Translations under genes and position numbers: made by a program | Notes under the pieces: model-generated | What the model was told of the DNA's origin: nothing | The model's database searches: none | What the model saw: the letters and a program-made list of their open reading frames with translations, nothing else | Part shown: one piece after another, positions 8,935 to 17,560 of the stretch | Layout: every line of letters starts with the position of its first letter | Position numbering within the stretch: the stretch's first letter is position 1 | From: Agrobacterium tumefaciens | GTDB taxonomy: Bacteria; Pseudomonadota; Alphaproteobacteria; Rhizobiales; Rhizobiaceae | NCBI RefSeq assembly: GCF_017726655.1 | Contig: NZ_CP072309.1 | Span: forward strand, 923,501 to 987,500 | DNA length: 64,000 nt | Direction of reading: 5' to 3'

Positions 8935-9603
8935 TTAGGTCGTTGGCCCATCCGCATCGGCGGTCCGGCTCGAAGCAGCGTTTGCGGGCTGGGCCGGCGT
9001 GTAGAGCGACCACAGAATCTGCGATTTATCCGAACTGGAAGGATTTCTGTACCGATGACCGCGCACGCTCGCGAAGCGGAAGCTGTCCCCCTCCCCCAAG
9101 GTCCAGACGTGGCCGTCAACGTCGAGTTCGAATTGGCCAGACAAAACCAGGCCGGCCTCCTCGCCGGAATGACTAAGATAGTTCTCGCCGGAATTCCCCT
9201 CCGGTTCCAACGTCATCAGATACATGTTCAGTACAAAAGCGCTGTCGGGGCGGGTGAGGATTTCCTTGTCGACGCCCGTGCGCCAGAAATCGAGATGCTT
9301 GCGCTCAGCTCTGCGCATCACCACGTTTTCCGCAGCACTCCTCACATCCTTGTCGAACAGCGCATACAGGCCCACGCCAAGGGAGTCCGCGATAGCCACG
9401 AGCGCACGCAGCGAAGGCGACGAAAGCCCGCGTTCGATCTGGCTGAGATGCCCCACCGAGAATCCGGTTTTCGCCGCCAGTTCCGTCAAAGACAAGCTTC
9501 GGTCGTTGCGCATTGCGCGAATTCTCTTGCCCATGGCTTCATCCGCCGCGTGACGTTCGACTGCAGCGTTGTTTTGCAGTACCGAAGCGTTCCATTCTTC
9601 CAT
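8935..9603 (-). CDS. XRE-family transcriptional regulator with cupin domain (PuuR-like)
   Basis: A 222-aa regulator: helix-turn-helix XRE domain at about residues 25-80 (SLTELAAKTGFSVGHLSQIE) and a C-terminal cupin sensor at about 130-205 (HSGEEAGLVLSG...GDSFRF). The family includes PuuR and other regulators of amine and amino-acid use, with ligand bound in the cupin. The ATG at 9603 has GGAG six bases upstream; a GTG 18 bp earlier is an alternative. It is divergent from the ABC importer at 9754, and the 150-bp gap holds a GTGAAA-type dyad likely to be its operator. Confidence 0.88.
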   Translation of the reverse strand: MEEWNASVLQNNAAVERHAADEAMGKRIRAMRNDRSLSLTELAAKTGFSVGHLSQIERGLSSPSLRALVAIADSLGVGLYALFDKDVRSAAENVVMRRAERKHLDFWRTGVDKEILTRPDSAFVLNMYLMTLEPEGNSGENYLSHSGEEAGLVLSGQFELDVDGHVWTLGEGDSFRFASVRGHRYRNPSSSDKSQILWSLYTPAQPANAASSRTADADGPTT

Positions 9604-9688
9604 TCCGTTCTCCGTTTTCACTTGGAACCTTCATCAACGTGAAAAAAAGCATTGCAGTTTGCCAATATCACTTCTAGGCTAATTTTCA

Positions 9689-9715
9689 CGAGAATGAAAG
9701 TTAATTTCACTCTCG
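9689..9715. promoter_or_regulatory. operator-like dyad in the divergent regulator/importer gap
   Basis: CGAGAATGAAA at 9689-9699 is inverted as TTTCACTCTCG at 9705-9715 with one mismatch and a 5-bp spacer. Further GTGAAA/TTTCAC copies occur at about 9639 and 9684. The position between the XRE-cupin gene and the importer genes suggests autoregulation and control of transport. Confidence 0.5.
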
Positions 9716-9753
9716 GGGCAGAAGATGGTTCAAATAATCCAGAGGGAAATCAC

Positions 9754-10512
9754 ATGTCCAAACGCACGACTATGATATTGGCAGGTTGCATATCTGCCGT
9801 CATGGCGCTCTACGGAACTCTTGCCGCCGCCGAGACCCTGCGCGTCGGCTCCACGCCTACCAGCGTCCCGTTCACTTTCCTCAACCCGAAGACCAACAAG
9901 GTCGAGGGCGTGATGTCCGATGTCATCGCGGAAATTGCCAAGGAGGCTGGTTTCGAGATCGACGTTCAGGCAATGCCATTCTCATCGCTTATCCCGGCCT
10001 TGACGGCGAATAAGATCGATATCATCGCCGCCGCCATGTTTGCGACGCCCGCACGCGCCGAGATCGCGGATTTCACCGACACCGTCTACAGCTATGGCGA
10101 AACCCTGTTCGTCTCCAAGACAGACACCACTGCGTACAAGACTTTCGCCGACCTTAAGGGCGAAGCCGTTGGGGCACAGATTGGAACGGTCTATGTGAAC
10201 GGACTGAAAGAGAAGGGCGAATTCTCCGAGGTGAAGGCCTACGATTCCATCCCGGATATCATGGCGGACGTGAATGCCGGGCGGATCAAGGCGGGCTTTG
10301 GCGACTACCCGGTCGTTGCCTATCAGTTGGCTAACGGCAATTTCGGCAACACCCAGATCGTGAAGACCTATGAGCCGAGCATGGTTGGCTCGATCTCCCT
10401 TGCCACACGCAAGGGAAATCCGGAGCTTGTCGCAAAAATGAACAAGGCGCTTGAAGCCATCAAGTCGGACGGACGGCTTGATGCCATCCTGAAGAAATGG
10501 GGTCTGCTTTAA
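9754..10512 (+). CDS. ABC transporter substrate-binding protein, polar amino acid type
   Basis: A 252-aa periplasmic binding protein of the SBP_bac_3 family. A Sec signal peptide is visible (hydrophobic stretch after MSKRTT, ending at TLAAAE). The mature protein begins LRVGSTPTSVPFTF and shows the family pattern GVMSDVIAEIAKEAG and later AEIADFTDTV. The start follows AGAGGG at a good distance; the upstream in-frame extension would bury the signal. It heads an importer operon with the permease and ATPase. Substrates of this family are amino acids, opines or related amines; the neighbours suggest an amino acid or amine feeding the linked oxidase and kinase/lyase genes. Confidence 0.9.
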   Translation: MSKRTTMILAGCISAVMALYGTLAAAETLRVGSTPTSVPFTFLNPKTNKVEGVMSDVIAEIAKEAGFEIDVQAMPFSSLIPALTANKIDIIAAAMFATPARAEIADFTDTVYSYGETLFVSKTDTTAYKTFADLKGEAVGAQIGTVYVNGLKEKGEFSEVKAYDSIPDIMADVNAGRIKAGFGDYPVVAYQLANGNFGNTQIVKTYEPSMVGSISLATRKGNPELVAKMNKALEAIKSDGRLDAILKKWGLL

Positions 10513-10577
10513 GAAGTGTCGGCGCGGCTGCCCGCCGCGTCAACTCCCCTTGTACGGTCATCGGAGGCCTCAAGACC

Positions 10578-11237
10578 ATGAAACAGTTCCTAAACGACGC
10601 AGTTGAGTTTCTGCCCATCCTGCTTCAGGGTGTTGGCCTGACGGTTCTCGTGACGGTCGGAGCCCTGATTCTTTCGACTGCCCTCGGGCTGTTCTGGGCG
10701 GCGCTGCGCATCTCAGGCATTCCCGCGCTCGACATCTTCGCCCGCACGATGATCAATATAATCCGCGGCGTCCCCATCATCGTGCAGCTTTTCTACATCT
10801 ATTTTGTGCTGCCGGAGTTCGGAATAGCGCTGACTGCGGTCCAGGCCGCCATCATTGGACTGGGGGTCGCCTATTCGGCCTATCAGGCCGAGAACTTCCG
10901 CTCCGGCATAGAGGCAATCGATGCGGGGCAGGCAGAAGCAGCACAATCAATCGGCATGGGCTGGTTGTTGACGATGCGAAGGGTCATTCTGCCGCAGGCT
11001 ATAAAGGTCGCCCTTCCCCCTTACGGCAACACGATCGTCATGCTGGTCAAGGACAGTTCGCAGGCGTCCACCATCACCGTGGCGGAGTTGGCGCTGCAAG
11101 GCAAACTCGTCGCGGCAGCCACGTTCAAAAATACGAGCGTGTTCTCGATGGTCGCGCTCCTTTATCTCGCCATGTGCATCCCGTTGATGCTCGCAGTTGG
11201 CCACTTCGAACGGAAAATGCGAAAGGGCAGCAGATGA
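10578..11237 (+). CDS. ABC transporter permease, polar amino acid type (HisM/GlnP)
   Basis: A 219-aa inner-membrane permease with about five hydrophobic helices. The cytoplasmic EAA loop that contacts the ATPase is seen as [22 protein letters not shown] (positions about 135-156 of the protein). The ATG at 10578 is preceded by GGAGG; the 27 residues upstream in the same frame overlap the binding-protein gene and are not family-like. Its stop overlaps the start of the ATPase (ATGA), so translation is coupled. Only one permease gene is present, so it probably works as a homodimer. Confidence 0.9.
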   Translation: MKQFLNDAVEFLPILLQGVGLTVLVTVGALILSTALGLFWAALRISGIPALDIFARTMINIIRGVPIIVQLFYIYFVLPEFGIALTAVQAAIIGLGVAYSAYQAENFRSGIEAIDAGQAEAAQSIGMGWLLTMRRVILPQAIKVALPPYGNTIVMLVKDSSQASTITVAELALQGKLVAAATFKNTSVFSMVALLYLAMCIPLMLAVGHFERKMRKGSR

Positions 11238-11965
11238 TCGAACTGAAAGACGTGCACAAAAGCTACGGCACGGTAGAAGTCATCAAGGGCATCTCCACAA
11301 CCGTGGCAAAGGGCGAGGTTGTCTGCCTGATCGGCCCCTCGGGCTCGGGGAAATCCACAATCCTTCGATGTGTCAACGGACTGGAGCACTATCAGAAGGG
11401 TTCGATCCTGTTCGAAGGAACGAAGGTCGATGCGAGAAACAAATCAGTCGTCGGCATCCGCACCCATCTATCCATGGTGTTTCAGCGTTTCAACCTTTTC
11501 CCACACCGGACCGCCCTGGAGAACGTGATCGAAGGGCCTGTTTATGTCAAAGGCGTGCCGAAAGCGGAGGCGCTCGACAAAGGCCGTCAATTGCTGGAAC
11601 GGGTAGGGCTCTCGCACCGTGCAGATGCCTATCCCGGCGAATTGTCCGGCGGCCAGCAGCAGCGCGTTGCAATCGCGCGTGCACTGGCGATGGAGCCGAA
11701 GGCAATCCTGTTCGACGAGCCGACATCGGCCCTGGATCCTGAACTGGTCGGCGAGGTGCTTGCTGTGATGCGCCAACTTGCCGAGCAACACATGACCATG
11801 ATCGTCGTCACGCACGAAATGGGCTTTGCGAAAGACGTGGCCGATCGCGTTTTATTCCTCGACGGAGGCGTCGTCGCGGAAGAAGGGCCGGCGAAGGACT
11901 TGCTGACATCGCCTCAAAACCCGCGTACACAAGACTTTCTAAGACGCGTTATCGAACACGTGTGA
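11234..11965 (+). CDS. ABC transporter ATP-binding protein, polar amino acid type
   Basis: A 243-aa ATPase of the GlnQ/HisP family. Motifs: Walker [10 protein letters not shown] (about 34-42), signature [15 protein letters not shown], Walker [12 protein letters not shown], and VTHEMGFA with the switch histidine. It starts four bases inside the permease gene and completes the binding-protein, permease, ATPase operon. The 190 bp after it, up to the HAD gene on the other strand, contain no gene I can see. Confidence 0.93.
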   Translation: MIELKDVHKSYGTVEVIKGISTTVAKGEVVCLIGPSGSGKSTILRCVNGLEHYQKGSILFEGTKVDARNKSVVGIRTHLSMVFQRFNLFPHRTALENVIEGPVYVKGVPKAEALDKGRQLLERVGLSHRADAYPGELSGGQQQRVAIARALAMEPKAILFDEPTSALDPELVGEVLAVMRQLAEQHMTMIVVTHEMGFAKDVADRVLFLDGGVVAEEGPAKDLLTSPQNPRTQDFLRRVIEHV

Positions 11966-12157
11966 CAGGGAAAAGGGACGCCAGGCCACTCTGCTTGGAT
12001 CCGCCATCCACCCGCAACCAGTCATCATCATGCCGCCAGCCACGTGCGCCGGGGCCTGCCTATAGATATACTGGACAGCCAGCGCGCCGCGCATCTTCAA
12101 ACCGTCCGGCGCTCAGACGGGCATTGCGGCCCGTCTGTCAGCGTGCTCACGCGACGG

Positions 12158-12826
12158 CTACAGGCCCACGGCGGCAGCCAGTCCGCCGATATCTTTGATC
12201 TCGGTATATTCGTAGAAGGGATTAGCCGGCTCGTGGCCGCGGTTGACCCAAACCTTGCTCTTGATGCCGAGATCGTAGGCGGTCATCAGGTCATAGCGGA
12301 ATGACGAAGACACATGCGTGATGTCTTCAGGCCCGCATCCAAGCTTGTCGAGCATGTATTCGAAGCCCTTCATCAAAGGCTTGTACGCCCCAACCTCTTC
12401 GGCGGTGATGACCATATGGATGGGCGCGCCGAGCTTCTCGACATTCGACATGATCAGGTTGTTCATGGAGTTCGACAGGATGACAAGCGGAATTTCCTTG
12501 GCAACACGGGACAGTCCGGCGGGAACGTCGGGGTGCGGACCCCATGTCGGCACTTCATCATAGATGCGTTGCGCATCCTCGGGCTTGAAAGGAATGCCGA
12601 GACGTTTGCAGCTGCGTTCGATCGAGTTATGCACCACTTCGACAAAGGGCTTCCATGCCCCTAGTACCTCATCCAGTCGATACCCTCTGAAAGCCTCGAC
12701 AAAGGCCGCCATCGCTTGCGGAGAGAGCCGCTCGCCGTAGACGCGCCGTGCAGCGCCGGCCATATCGAAGTTGGTGAGAGTGCCGTAGCAATCGAAGGTG
12801 ACGTATTTCGGTCGAAATAGGGTCAT
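12158..12826 (-). CDS. HAD-superfamily hydrolase, haloacid dehalogenase type II-like
   Basis: A 222-aa HAD hydrolase. The nucleophile aspartate is in TFDCYGTLT near the N-terminus; motif II is SNSMNN; the motif III lysine is in YKPLMKGF; the motif IV region is SSSFRYDLMTAYDLG. The pattern fits (S)-2-haloacid dehalogenase-like type II proteins, though many of these act on phosphate esters. The ATG at 12826 follows GGAAAGA; a TTG 18 bp upstream is the alternative. It is divergent from the kinase/PLP-enzyme operon across a region with palindromes, so it may be co-regulated with phospho-intermediate metabolism there. Confidence 0.82.
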   Translation of the reverse strand: MTLFRPKYVTFDCYGTLTNFDMAGAARRVYGERLSPQAMAAFVEAFRGYRLDEVLGAWKPFVEVVHNSIERSCKRLGIPFKPEDAQRIYDEVPTWGPHPDVPAGLSRVAKEIPLVILSNSMNNLIMSNVEKLGAPIHMVITAEEVGAYKPLMKGFEYMLDKLGCGPEDITHVSSSFRYDLMTAYDLGIKSKVWVNRGHEPANPFYEYTEIKDIGGLAAAVGL

Positions 12827-12978
12827 GGCGGGTATTCTTTCCAAATTGAGCGCCCCTAGGGCCTTTCTAGGTCATCCTGGAGAACGTGCCGCCCGTCCGA
12901 TGGAGACAGGCTCCAAACCGCATGCCGTAGTCCAGCGTGTTGCAACAACACTTGTACAGCCTTCGCACAACGGCACAT

Positions 12979-13113
12979 AATTGTCCAACAATTTTTTTGG
13001 CTGCTTTTGCTTCGCACGGTCACGGCACGTTACAACGCCCTCACCCAGCACGCGTGGGTATCCCGCCAATTGGAATAAAACGCACCGCCTCTTAAAATTG
13101 TTGTACAACAATT
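12979..13113. promoter_or_regulatory. palindromic operators TTGTACAA type between HAD and kinase genes
   Basis: AATTGTTGTACAACAATT at 13096-13113 is a perfect 18-bp palindrome. A related dyad AATTGTCCAACAATT lies at 12979-12993, and a single CTTGTACAG is near 12952. Spacing places one site by each divergent gene. TTGT-N-ACAA palindromes are common targets of GntR-family regulators, and one is encoded at 15726; the pairing is inference. Confidence 0.55.
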
Positions 13114-13176
13114 GCGATTTGTATTACTACCAGCCGCAGCTGCCCGTTCCCGCGGCAGGACCAGCGAGAGGTGGAG

Positions 13177-14241
13177 ATGGATCAGAAGCACAGGAATATG
13201 CCGGCTCGCGGCCCGGAGCTTTTCGAAACCTGTCACCCGGTCTCGGCGGCGGAAGCCGAGGAAATTGCCAGCCGCCTCTACGGCGTACATGGCTCGATGA
13301 CACGCTTCGAGACGGAAAAGGACGACACTTTCCTACTTGAAGGCGGGGACGGGGAAAGATTTGTCCTTAAAATTGCTCACCCCAGTGAGCGGCTGGATGA
13401 ACTTGAATTCCAGGTCGCACTGACGCGTCATCTCGAAGAACAGGCTCCGGACCTGCCGGTCCCTCGTGCCATTCGCGACCTGAGCGGCGCGGATCTGCCC
13501 ATTATCGTGACGAAGGAAGGAGAGCGGCGCGCGGTGCGCCTCATCACGTTTCTCCCGGGAACGCCCCTTGACCGGACAACGTCCACGGCCCCGCAGCGCG
13601 AACGGATTGGTGAAATCCTGGCGAAGCTTCGTCAAGCCATGTCCGGTTTCTCGCATCCCGCGGATGGTCGGACAGTGGCTTGGGACGTCACGCATCTTCT
13701 TGATCTTTCCGATCTCCTGAGGTTTCTCCCTCCTGGCGACAAACGAACCTGGACAGTCCGGGCCCTGGAACGTTTTGCCGACGTCAAACCGCAGCTCGAC
13801 CTGTGCCGGCGACAGGTGCTTCACAACGATTTCAATACATCGAACCTAGTCGTTGATCATGACAATCCGCAGTTCCTGACCGGCGTCATCGACTTTGGCG
13901 ACGCAGTTCGCACCGCCATCGCCGTGGACGTCTCAACGGCGTTGATGAACCAGATGCCGAAAACCTTCGACTATCGGGACCGGCATGACCTCTTTGACGA
14001 ACCGCGCGACGTTCTCCGAGGCTATCTGCGCCACGCCGAACTGACGGATGAGGAATTACGGCTGATCCCGTTCCTGTCGATGGGACGCCTTGCGGTGCGC
14101 GCGCTGCTGACCTGCTGGCGCGCGGAGATTTTCCCCGAAAACAGGCGCTACATTCTGCGCAACACCGAAGCCGGTTGGGCGCACCTTGAGTGGTTCCACT
14201 CGATCTCCACCGAACAGATCTCTCTTCTTCTGAAACGATAG
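13177..14241 (+). CDS. APH-fold small-molecule kinase (hydroxylysine kinase-like)
   Basis: A 354-aa kinase of the aminoglycoside phosphotransferase fold. The catalytic loop is VLHNDFNTSN (H216, D218) and the metal-binding motif is IDFGDA (D239). The nucleotide-binding N-lobe shows FVLKIAHP. The ATG at 13177 has AGAGGTGG upstream; a GTG six bases earlier is also possible. It is followed after 8 bp by a class III PLP enzyme, a pairing known for 5-hydroxylysine kinase with 5-phosphohydroxylysine phospho-lyase. By analogy it would phosphorylate the hydroxyl of an amino alcohol or hydroxy amino acid. Homoserine or choline kinase-like activity are alternatives. Confidence 0.82.
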   Translation: MDQKHRNMPARGPELFETCHPVSAAEAEEIASRLYGVHGSMTRFETEKDDTFLLEGGDGERFVLKIAHPSERLDELEFQVALTRHLEEQAPDLPVPRAIRDLSGADLPIIVTKEGERRAVRLITFLPGTPLDRTTSTAPQRERIGEILAKLRQAMSGFSHPADGRTVAWDVTHLLDLSDLLRFLPPGDKRTWTVRALERFADVKPQLDLCRRQVLHNDFNTSNLVVDHDNPQFLTGVIDFGDAVRTAIAVDVSTALMNQMPKTFDYRDRHDLFDEPRDVLRGYLRHAELTDEELRLIPFLSMGRLAVRALLTCWRAEIFPENRRYILRNTEAGWAHLEWFHSISTEQISLLLKR

Positions 14242-14249
14242 GAACAGCA

Positions 14250-15620
14250 ATGTCCGATCAAGCAACTCGCCTCCCAAAGGGCTTCCGCGGTGACATGCCG
14301 AATGGCTTCAACCCTCAGGATACGTCTCATCTCACTAGTGAGGAACGGCAGCATATAGCCCGGCGTCAAAGACTTCTTGGACCCGCCTACCGCCTCTTCT
14401 ACAGGTCGCCCGTCGAGATTTCCCGCGGGAGGGGTGTCTTTCTCTATGACAAGCATGGCGTCGAATATCTCGACGCCTACAACAATGTCGTGTCGCTGGG
14501 CCACTCTCACCCGCGCGTCGTCGAGGCAATCCAGAAGCAACTGGAACTGCTCTGCACCCACACGCGCTACATGCAAGAACCCCTGCTGGACTATGCGGAA
14601 GCCTTGCTTGGTACGTTCAGCGGTGAACTCGGCAAAACCGGATGCGCCATGTTCACCTGCACCGGCTCAGAAGCCAATGATCTTGCCTTGCGTATCGCAC
14701 GCTATCACACCCGCAAGACCGGCGTGATCGTCACAGCAGAAGCCTATCACGGCAACAGCGGCGCGGTTGCTGCAATTTCTCCGTCTCTCGGCAAGAAGTC
14801 ACCCTTGGACCCGTATCTTCGGACCGTTCCAGCGCCTGACTCCTACCGCATACCCGTCGCTGAAATAGGCCGGCGAATGGCAGAAGACGTCTCTCGGCAG
14901 ATAGCCGATCTCGAGCGTCATGGGGGCGGATTGGCGGCCTTCATTGCCGACTCGGTTTTCTCCTCCGATGGTCTTTACGTCAATCCGACGGATGTATTGG
15001 CGCCGGTGGCCGACGTCGTACGCAAGGCGGGCGGCCTTTTCATTGCCGACGAGGTACAGTCAGGGTTCGGACGGACCGGCACGCATCTTTGGGGGCACCA
15101 GCGCCACAAGGTCGATCCGGATATCGTAACATTGGGCAAGCCCATGGGGAATGGCTATCCCGTTGCCGGTGTCGTCCTGCGGTCTGAACTCGTCGCGGAA
15201 TTCGGATCGGGCATGCGCTACTTCAACACGTTTGGCGGCAACTCCGTCGCGATCGCCGCCGCAAGCGCTGTGTTGGAAACAATCCGCGACGAGGGTCTTC
15301 TGGACAACGCGGCCAAGATCGGGAGCGAAATCCTCGACGGGCTGCAGGACCTCCAGGCGAAATATGAATTTGTCGGAGATGTTCGCGGGGCTGGCCTCTA
15401 CTTTGCGGTGGAACTCGTCAAGGATAGAGAGAAGAAGACACCCGATATGGACCGTGCGCTGGCAGCCATCAATGCATTGCGCGACCAGCGCATCCTCATT
15501 TCCGCCACGGGAGCAGACGCCCATATCCTTAAGATAAGACCCCCACTCATCTTCACGTCGTCGAATGCGGCGCGTCTTCTGGAGGGTATCGACGTGGCAC
15601 TTCGGTCCGTGCAGACTTAG
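14250..15620 (+). CDS. class III PLP-dependent aminotransferase/phospho-lyase (AGXT2-like)
   Basis: A 456-aa fold-type I PLP enzyme of class III. The cofactor lysine is K297 in TLGKPMGNGYP; the phosphate-binding segment TGSEANDLAL and the substrate-side motif ADEVQSGFGRTG are clear. Length and the N-terminal GRGVFLYD segment match AGXT2L-type ammonia-lyases and 2-aminotransferases. An AGGAACA ribosome site and 8-bp spacing link it to the kinase gene. The likely role is elimination of phosphate and ammonia from the phosphorylated product of the kinase, giving a semialdehyde. A plain aminotransferase role cannot be excluded from sequence. Confidence 0.87.
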   Translation: MSDQATRLPKGFRGDMPNGFNPQDTSHLTSEERQHIARRQRLLGPAYRLFYRSPVEISRGRGVFLYDKHGVEYLDAYNNVVSLGHSHPRVVEAIQKQLELLCTHTRYMQEPLLDYAEALLGTFSGELGKTGCAMFTCTGSEANDLALRIARYHTRKTGVIVTAEAYHGNSGAVAAISPSLGKKSPLDPYLRTVPAPDSYRIPVAEIGRRMAEDVSRQIADLERHGGGLAAFIADSVFSSDGLYVNPTDVLAPVADVVRKAGGLFIADEVQSGFGRTGTHLWGHQRHKVDPDIVTLGKPMGNGYPVAGVVLRSELVAEFGSGMRYFNTFGGNSVAIAAASAVLETIRDEGLLDNAAKIGSEILDGLQDLQAKYEFVGDVRGAGLYFAVELVKDREKKTPDMDRALAAINALRDQRILISATGADAHILKIRPPLIFTSSNAARLLEGIDVALRSVQT

Positions 15621-15725
15621 GATGCGTCCCGATGTGACGGCTGGATATCAGCATTATCTCTCTTGCCCTGTACCATTACATGTGTCGTAGGTAAGGGGTA
15701 GAATCCAACGAGCAGTGTCAGTTCC

Positions 15726-16409
15726 ATGCCGTGGCAGCATATCAAAACCCGGACCCAAGACAGTGTGAAGAATGTCGAGATCTCACCCGCTAGCGCGGTG
15801 GAGCACCTGACGCACGCCTTGCGACAGCGCATCCTGACGGGAAGCTATCGCCCGGGCGAATTCCTCCGTGACGTAAAGATGTGCGAGGAGCATTCAACCT
15901 CTCGGCACACATTCCGTACGGCAGCCCAGGTACTGGTGACGCAGGGCCTGCTCCGACAGATACCAAACCGGGGCTTCGTGGTTCCCGAGTTCGGCCCCGA
16001 CGATATTGTCGATATCACCCGGGTGCGCGGTGCGATCGAGGGTGAGGCGATCCGATTGATTGTCCTAACCGGAGTTGTTCCCCCTCTCGCGCTGGAGGCA
16101 ATCGATGTAATGCGCAGGTCGACACTCGCCTCCGACAGATCCCTGCTGGTTGCCGCGGACCGCGACTTCCATCGCGCGATCATTGCCGCCAGCGGTAGCG
16201 CTCGCCTGAAGCGAACCTATTCAGATCTCGAGGGGGAAATCGAGCTTCTCCTCGGACAGCGTCAGGATTTCTACGGAACCGCTGAGGAAATGGCGGAGGA
16301 GCACGAGCGCCTGATCAGCAGCCTTAGAAGCCGCCACTATGATACCGCGCGGGAAGCGTTTCAGGAGCACTGGCAAGATCTCCAGACGAAACTGCTCGTC
16401 AACCGTTAG
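15726..16409 (+). CDS. GntR-family transcriptional regulator, FCD type
   Basis: A 227-aa regulator. The winged helix-turn-helix is at about residues 20-85 (LRQRILTGSYRPGEFL, then CEEHSTSRHTFRTAAQVL, then RGFVVPEF). The C-terminal all-helical FCD ligand domain shows the metal-site histidines in DRDFHRAIIAASG and AEEHERLISSL. It follows the kinase/PLP-enzyme genes in the same direction after about 100 bp and is the best candidate regulator of that operon. The recognition helix carries SRHTFR where most relatives have SRTPVREAL, so its operator may differ. Confidence 0.87.
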   Translation: MPWQHIKTRTQDSVKNVEISPASAVEHLTHALRQRILTGSYRPGEFLRDVKMCEEHSTSRHTFRTAAQVLVTQGLLRQIPNRGFVVPEFGPDDIVDITRVRGAIEGEAIRLIVLTGVVPPLALEAIDVMRRSTLASDRSLLVAADRDFHRAIIAASGSARLKRTYSDLEGEIELLLGQRQDFYGTAEEMAEEHERLISSLRSRHYDTAREAFQEHWQDLQTKLLVNR

Positions 16410-16560
16410 CTGTTGCCCCTTGGAGATCGCAGGCATTCGAGCGGAGCAGCCCTCCTGTTCGTCAAAGAGTTTATGGCAAACGATCCGTGAACTGGCGGCG
16501 CACCATTGAGCCGTCGCATCATCATATTTGTGTTAGGCATGCCCTGCCTTTCCGATGTCG

Positions 16561-17010
16561 TTAGCGGGCGATCGACAGACTCCGCTCGAGAAGTTTCAAA
16601 GCTTTCAGAGCGACGACATTCATGGCGAGGTAAAGGGCGGCAGTGAGGATGAAGATGTCCATGATTGCGAAGGTCTCGCTCATCAGACGTTTTGCATATC
16701 CGGTGATTTCCAGGACCGTGATCGTCGAAGCCAGGCTCGATTCCTTGGCAATGATGGCGGCCTCGCTGCTGTAGGCGGGCAGCGCCTGACGCAAAGCTAA
16801 GGGAAATTTGACCCGCATAAAAACTTGCCAGGGAGACATGCCGCAGGCTTCGGCGGCCTCGATCAGACCTTTGGGCAAAGACAGGAACCCTGTTCGGAAG
16901 ATCTCCGCGGTATAGGCGCCCGTCTTGAGCACCACGGCAAGGATAGCGGCATTCAATCCGTCGCCCATCAGCCAGGATGCCACGATTGACCGGCCATCGA
17001 GGTCCGCGCT
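16561..17010 (-). pseudogene. ABC permease C-terminal fragment, amino-acid/opine type
   Basis: About 150 codons encode the C-terminal part of a HisM/OccM-type permease: KTGAYTAEIFRTGF, then the EAA loop EAAEACGMSPWQVFMRVKFPLALRQALP, then the last helix. The first helices are missing. At about 17010 the sequence changes to a broken IS3-type OrfA on the same strand, so the gene was cut by transposon-related rearrangement. The remaining frame ends in a natural stop at 16561. It is distinct from the intact permease at 10578. Confidence 0.75.
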
Positions 17011-17321
17011 TCCGGAAATGCCTCCCGGACCCATGCGGTCAAAGTCCCTCGTCCGGGATAGCCAAGCGCTCTCATCGTCGCGGAGATGCAACGATCATAG
17101 GTGCGAAAGTGCTCAAGTGCCGCTTGTCTCTGAGCCTCTGAATATTTGGGTGCTCGCGCTACCGGCTGAATACGCAGGTCGAGATGCTGTACGTATTCGC
17201 GATACCAACCCCTCAACGCATTCTTGGTGGGATATCCCAGCTGGTAAATGGTCGCGTTAAGTCGCTTCCCAAGCCGGATATAGCGCTCAACCGCTCGAAG
17301 TCTGTCTGCGTAGTAATACAT
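17010..17321 (-). pseudogene. IS3-family OrfA fragment
   Basis: Starts MYYYADRLRAVERYI with a strong AAGGAGG ribosome site and has two helix-turn-helix-like repeats (YQLGYPTKNALRGWYREY and MRALGYPGRGTLTAWV), as in OrfA proteins of IS3-family elements. It stops matching after about 104 residues, where permease sequence begins, and no OrfB follows. The upstream IS end should lie around 17339-17375, but I cannot define the inverted repeat. It is a dead remnant. Confidence 0.65.
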
Positions 17322-17560
17322 GAACTACCTCCTTGGTGGTCCAAGTTTTCGTCCGCACCCCCTCCGGCTCAGTTCCGCGTGGAAACCAACACAATGACTT
17401 TTTCGGTCGCCGGATTGGTGACGGCGAACCTCTCGCTCGCCAGCGCTGGTGTCCATCAGCCATTGATGAAAATTGGCCCATCCTGTTGTTTTCGACAAGA
17501 TGCTGGTCAGGAGCGGTCATCGCATGAATTTGTTTGCACGCTAGGGGCCGAGGCGACAAG

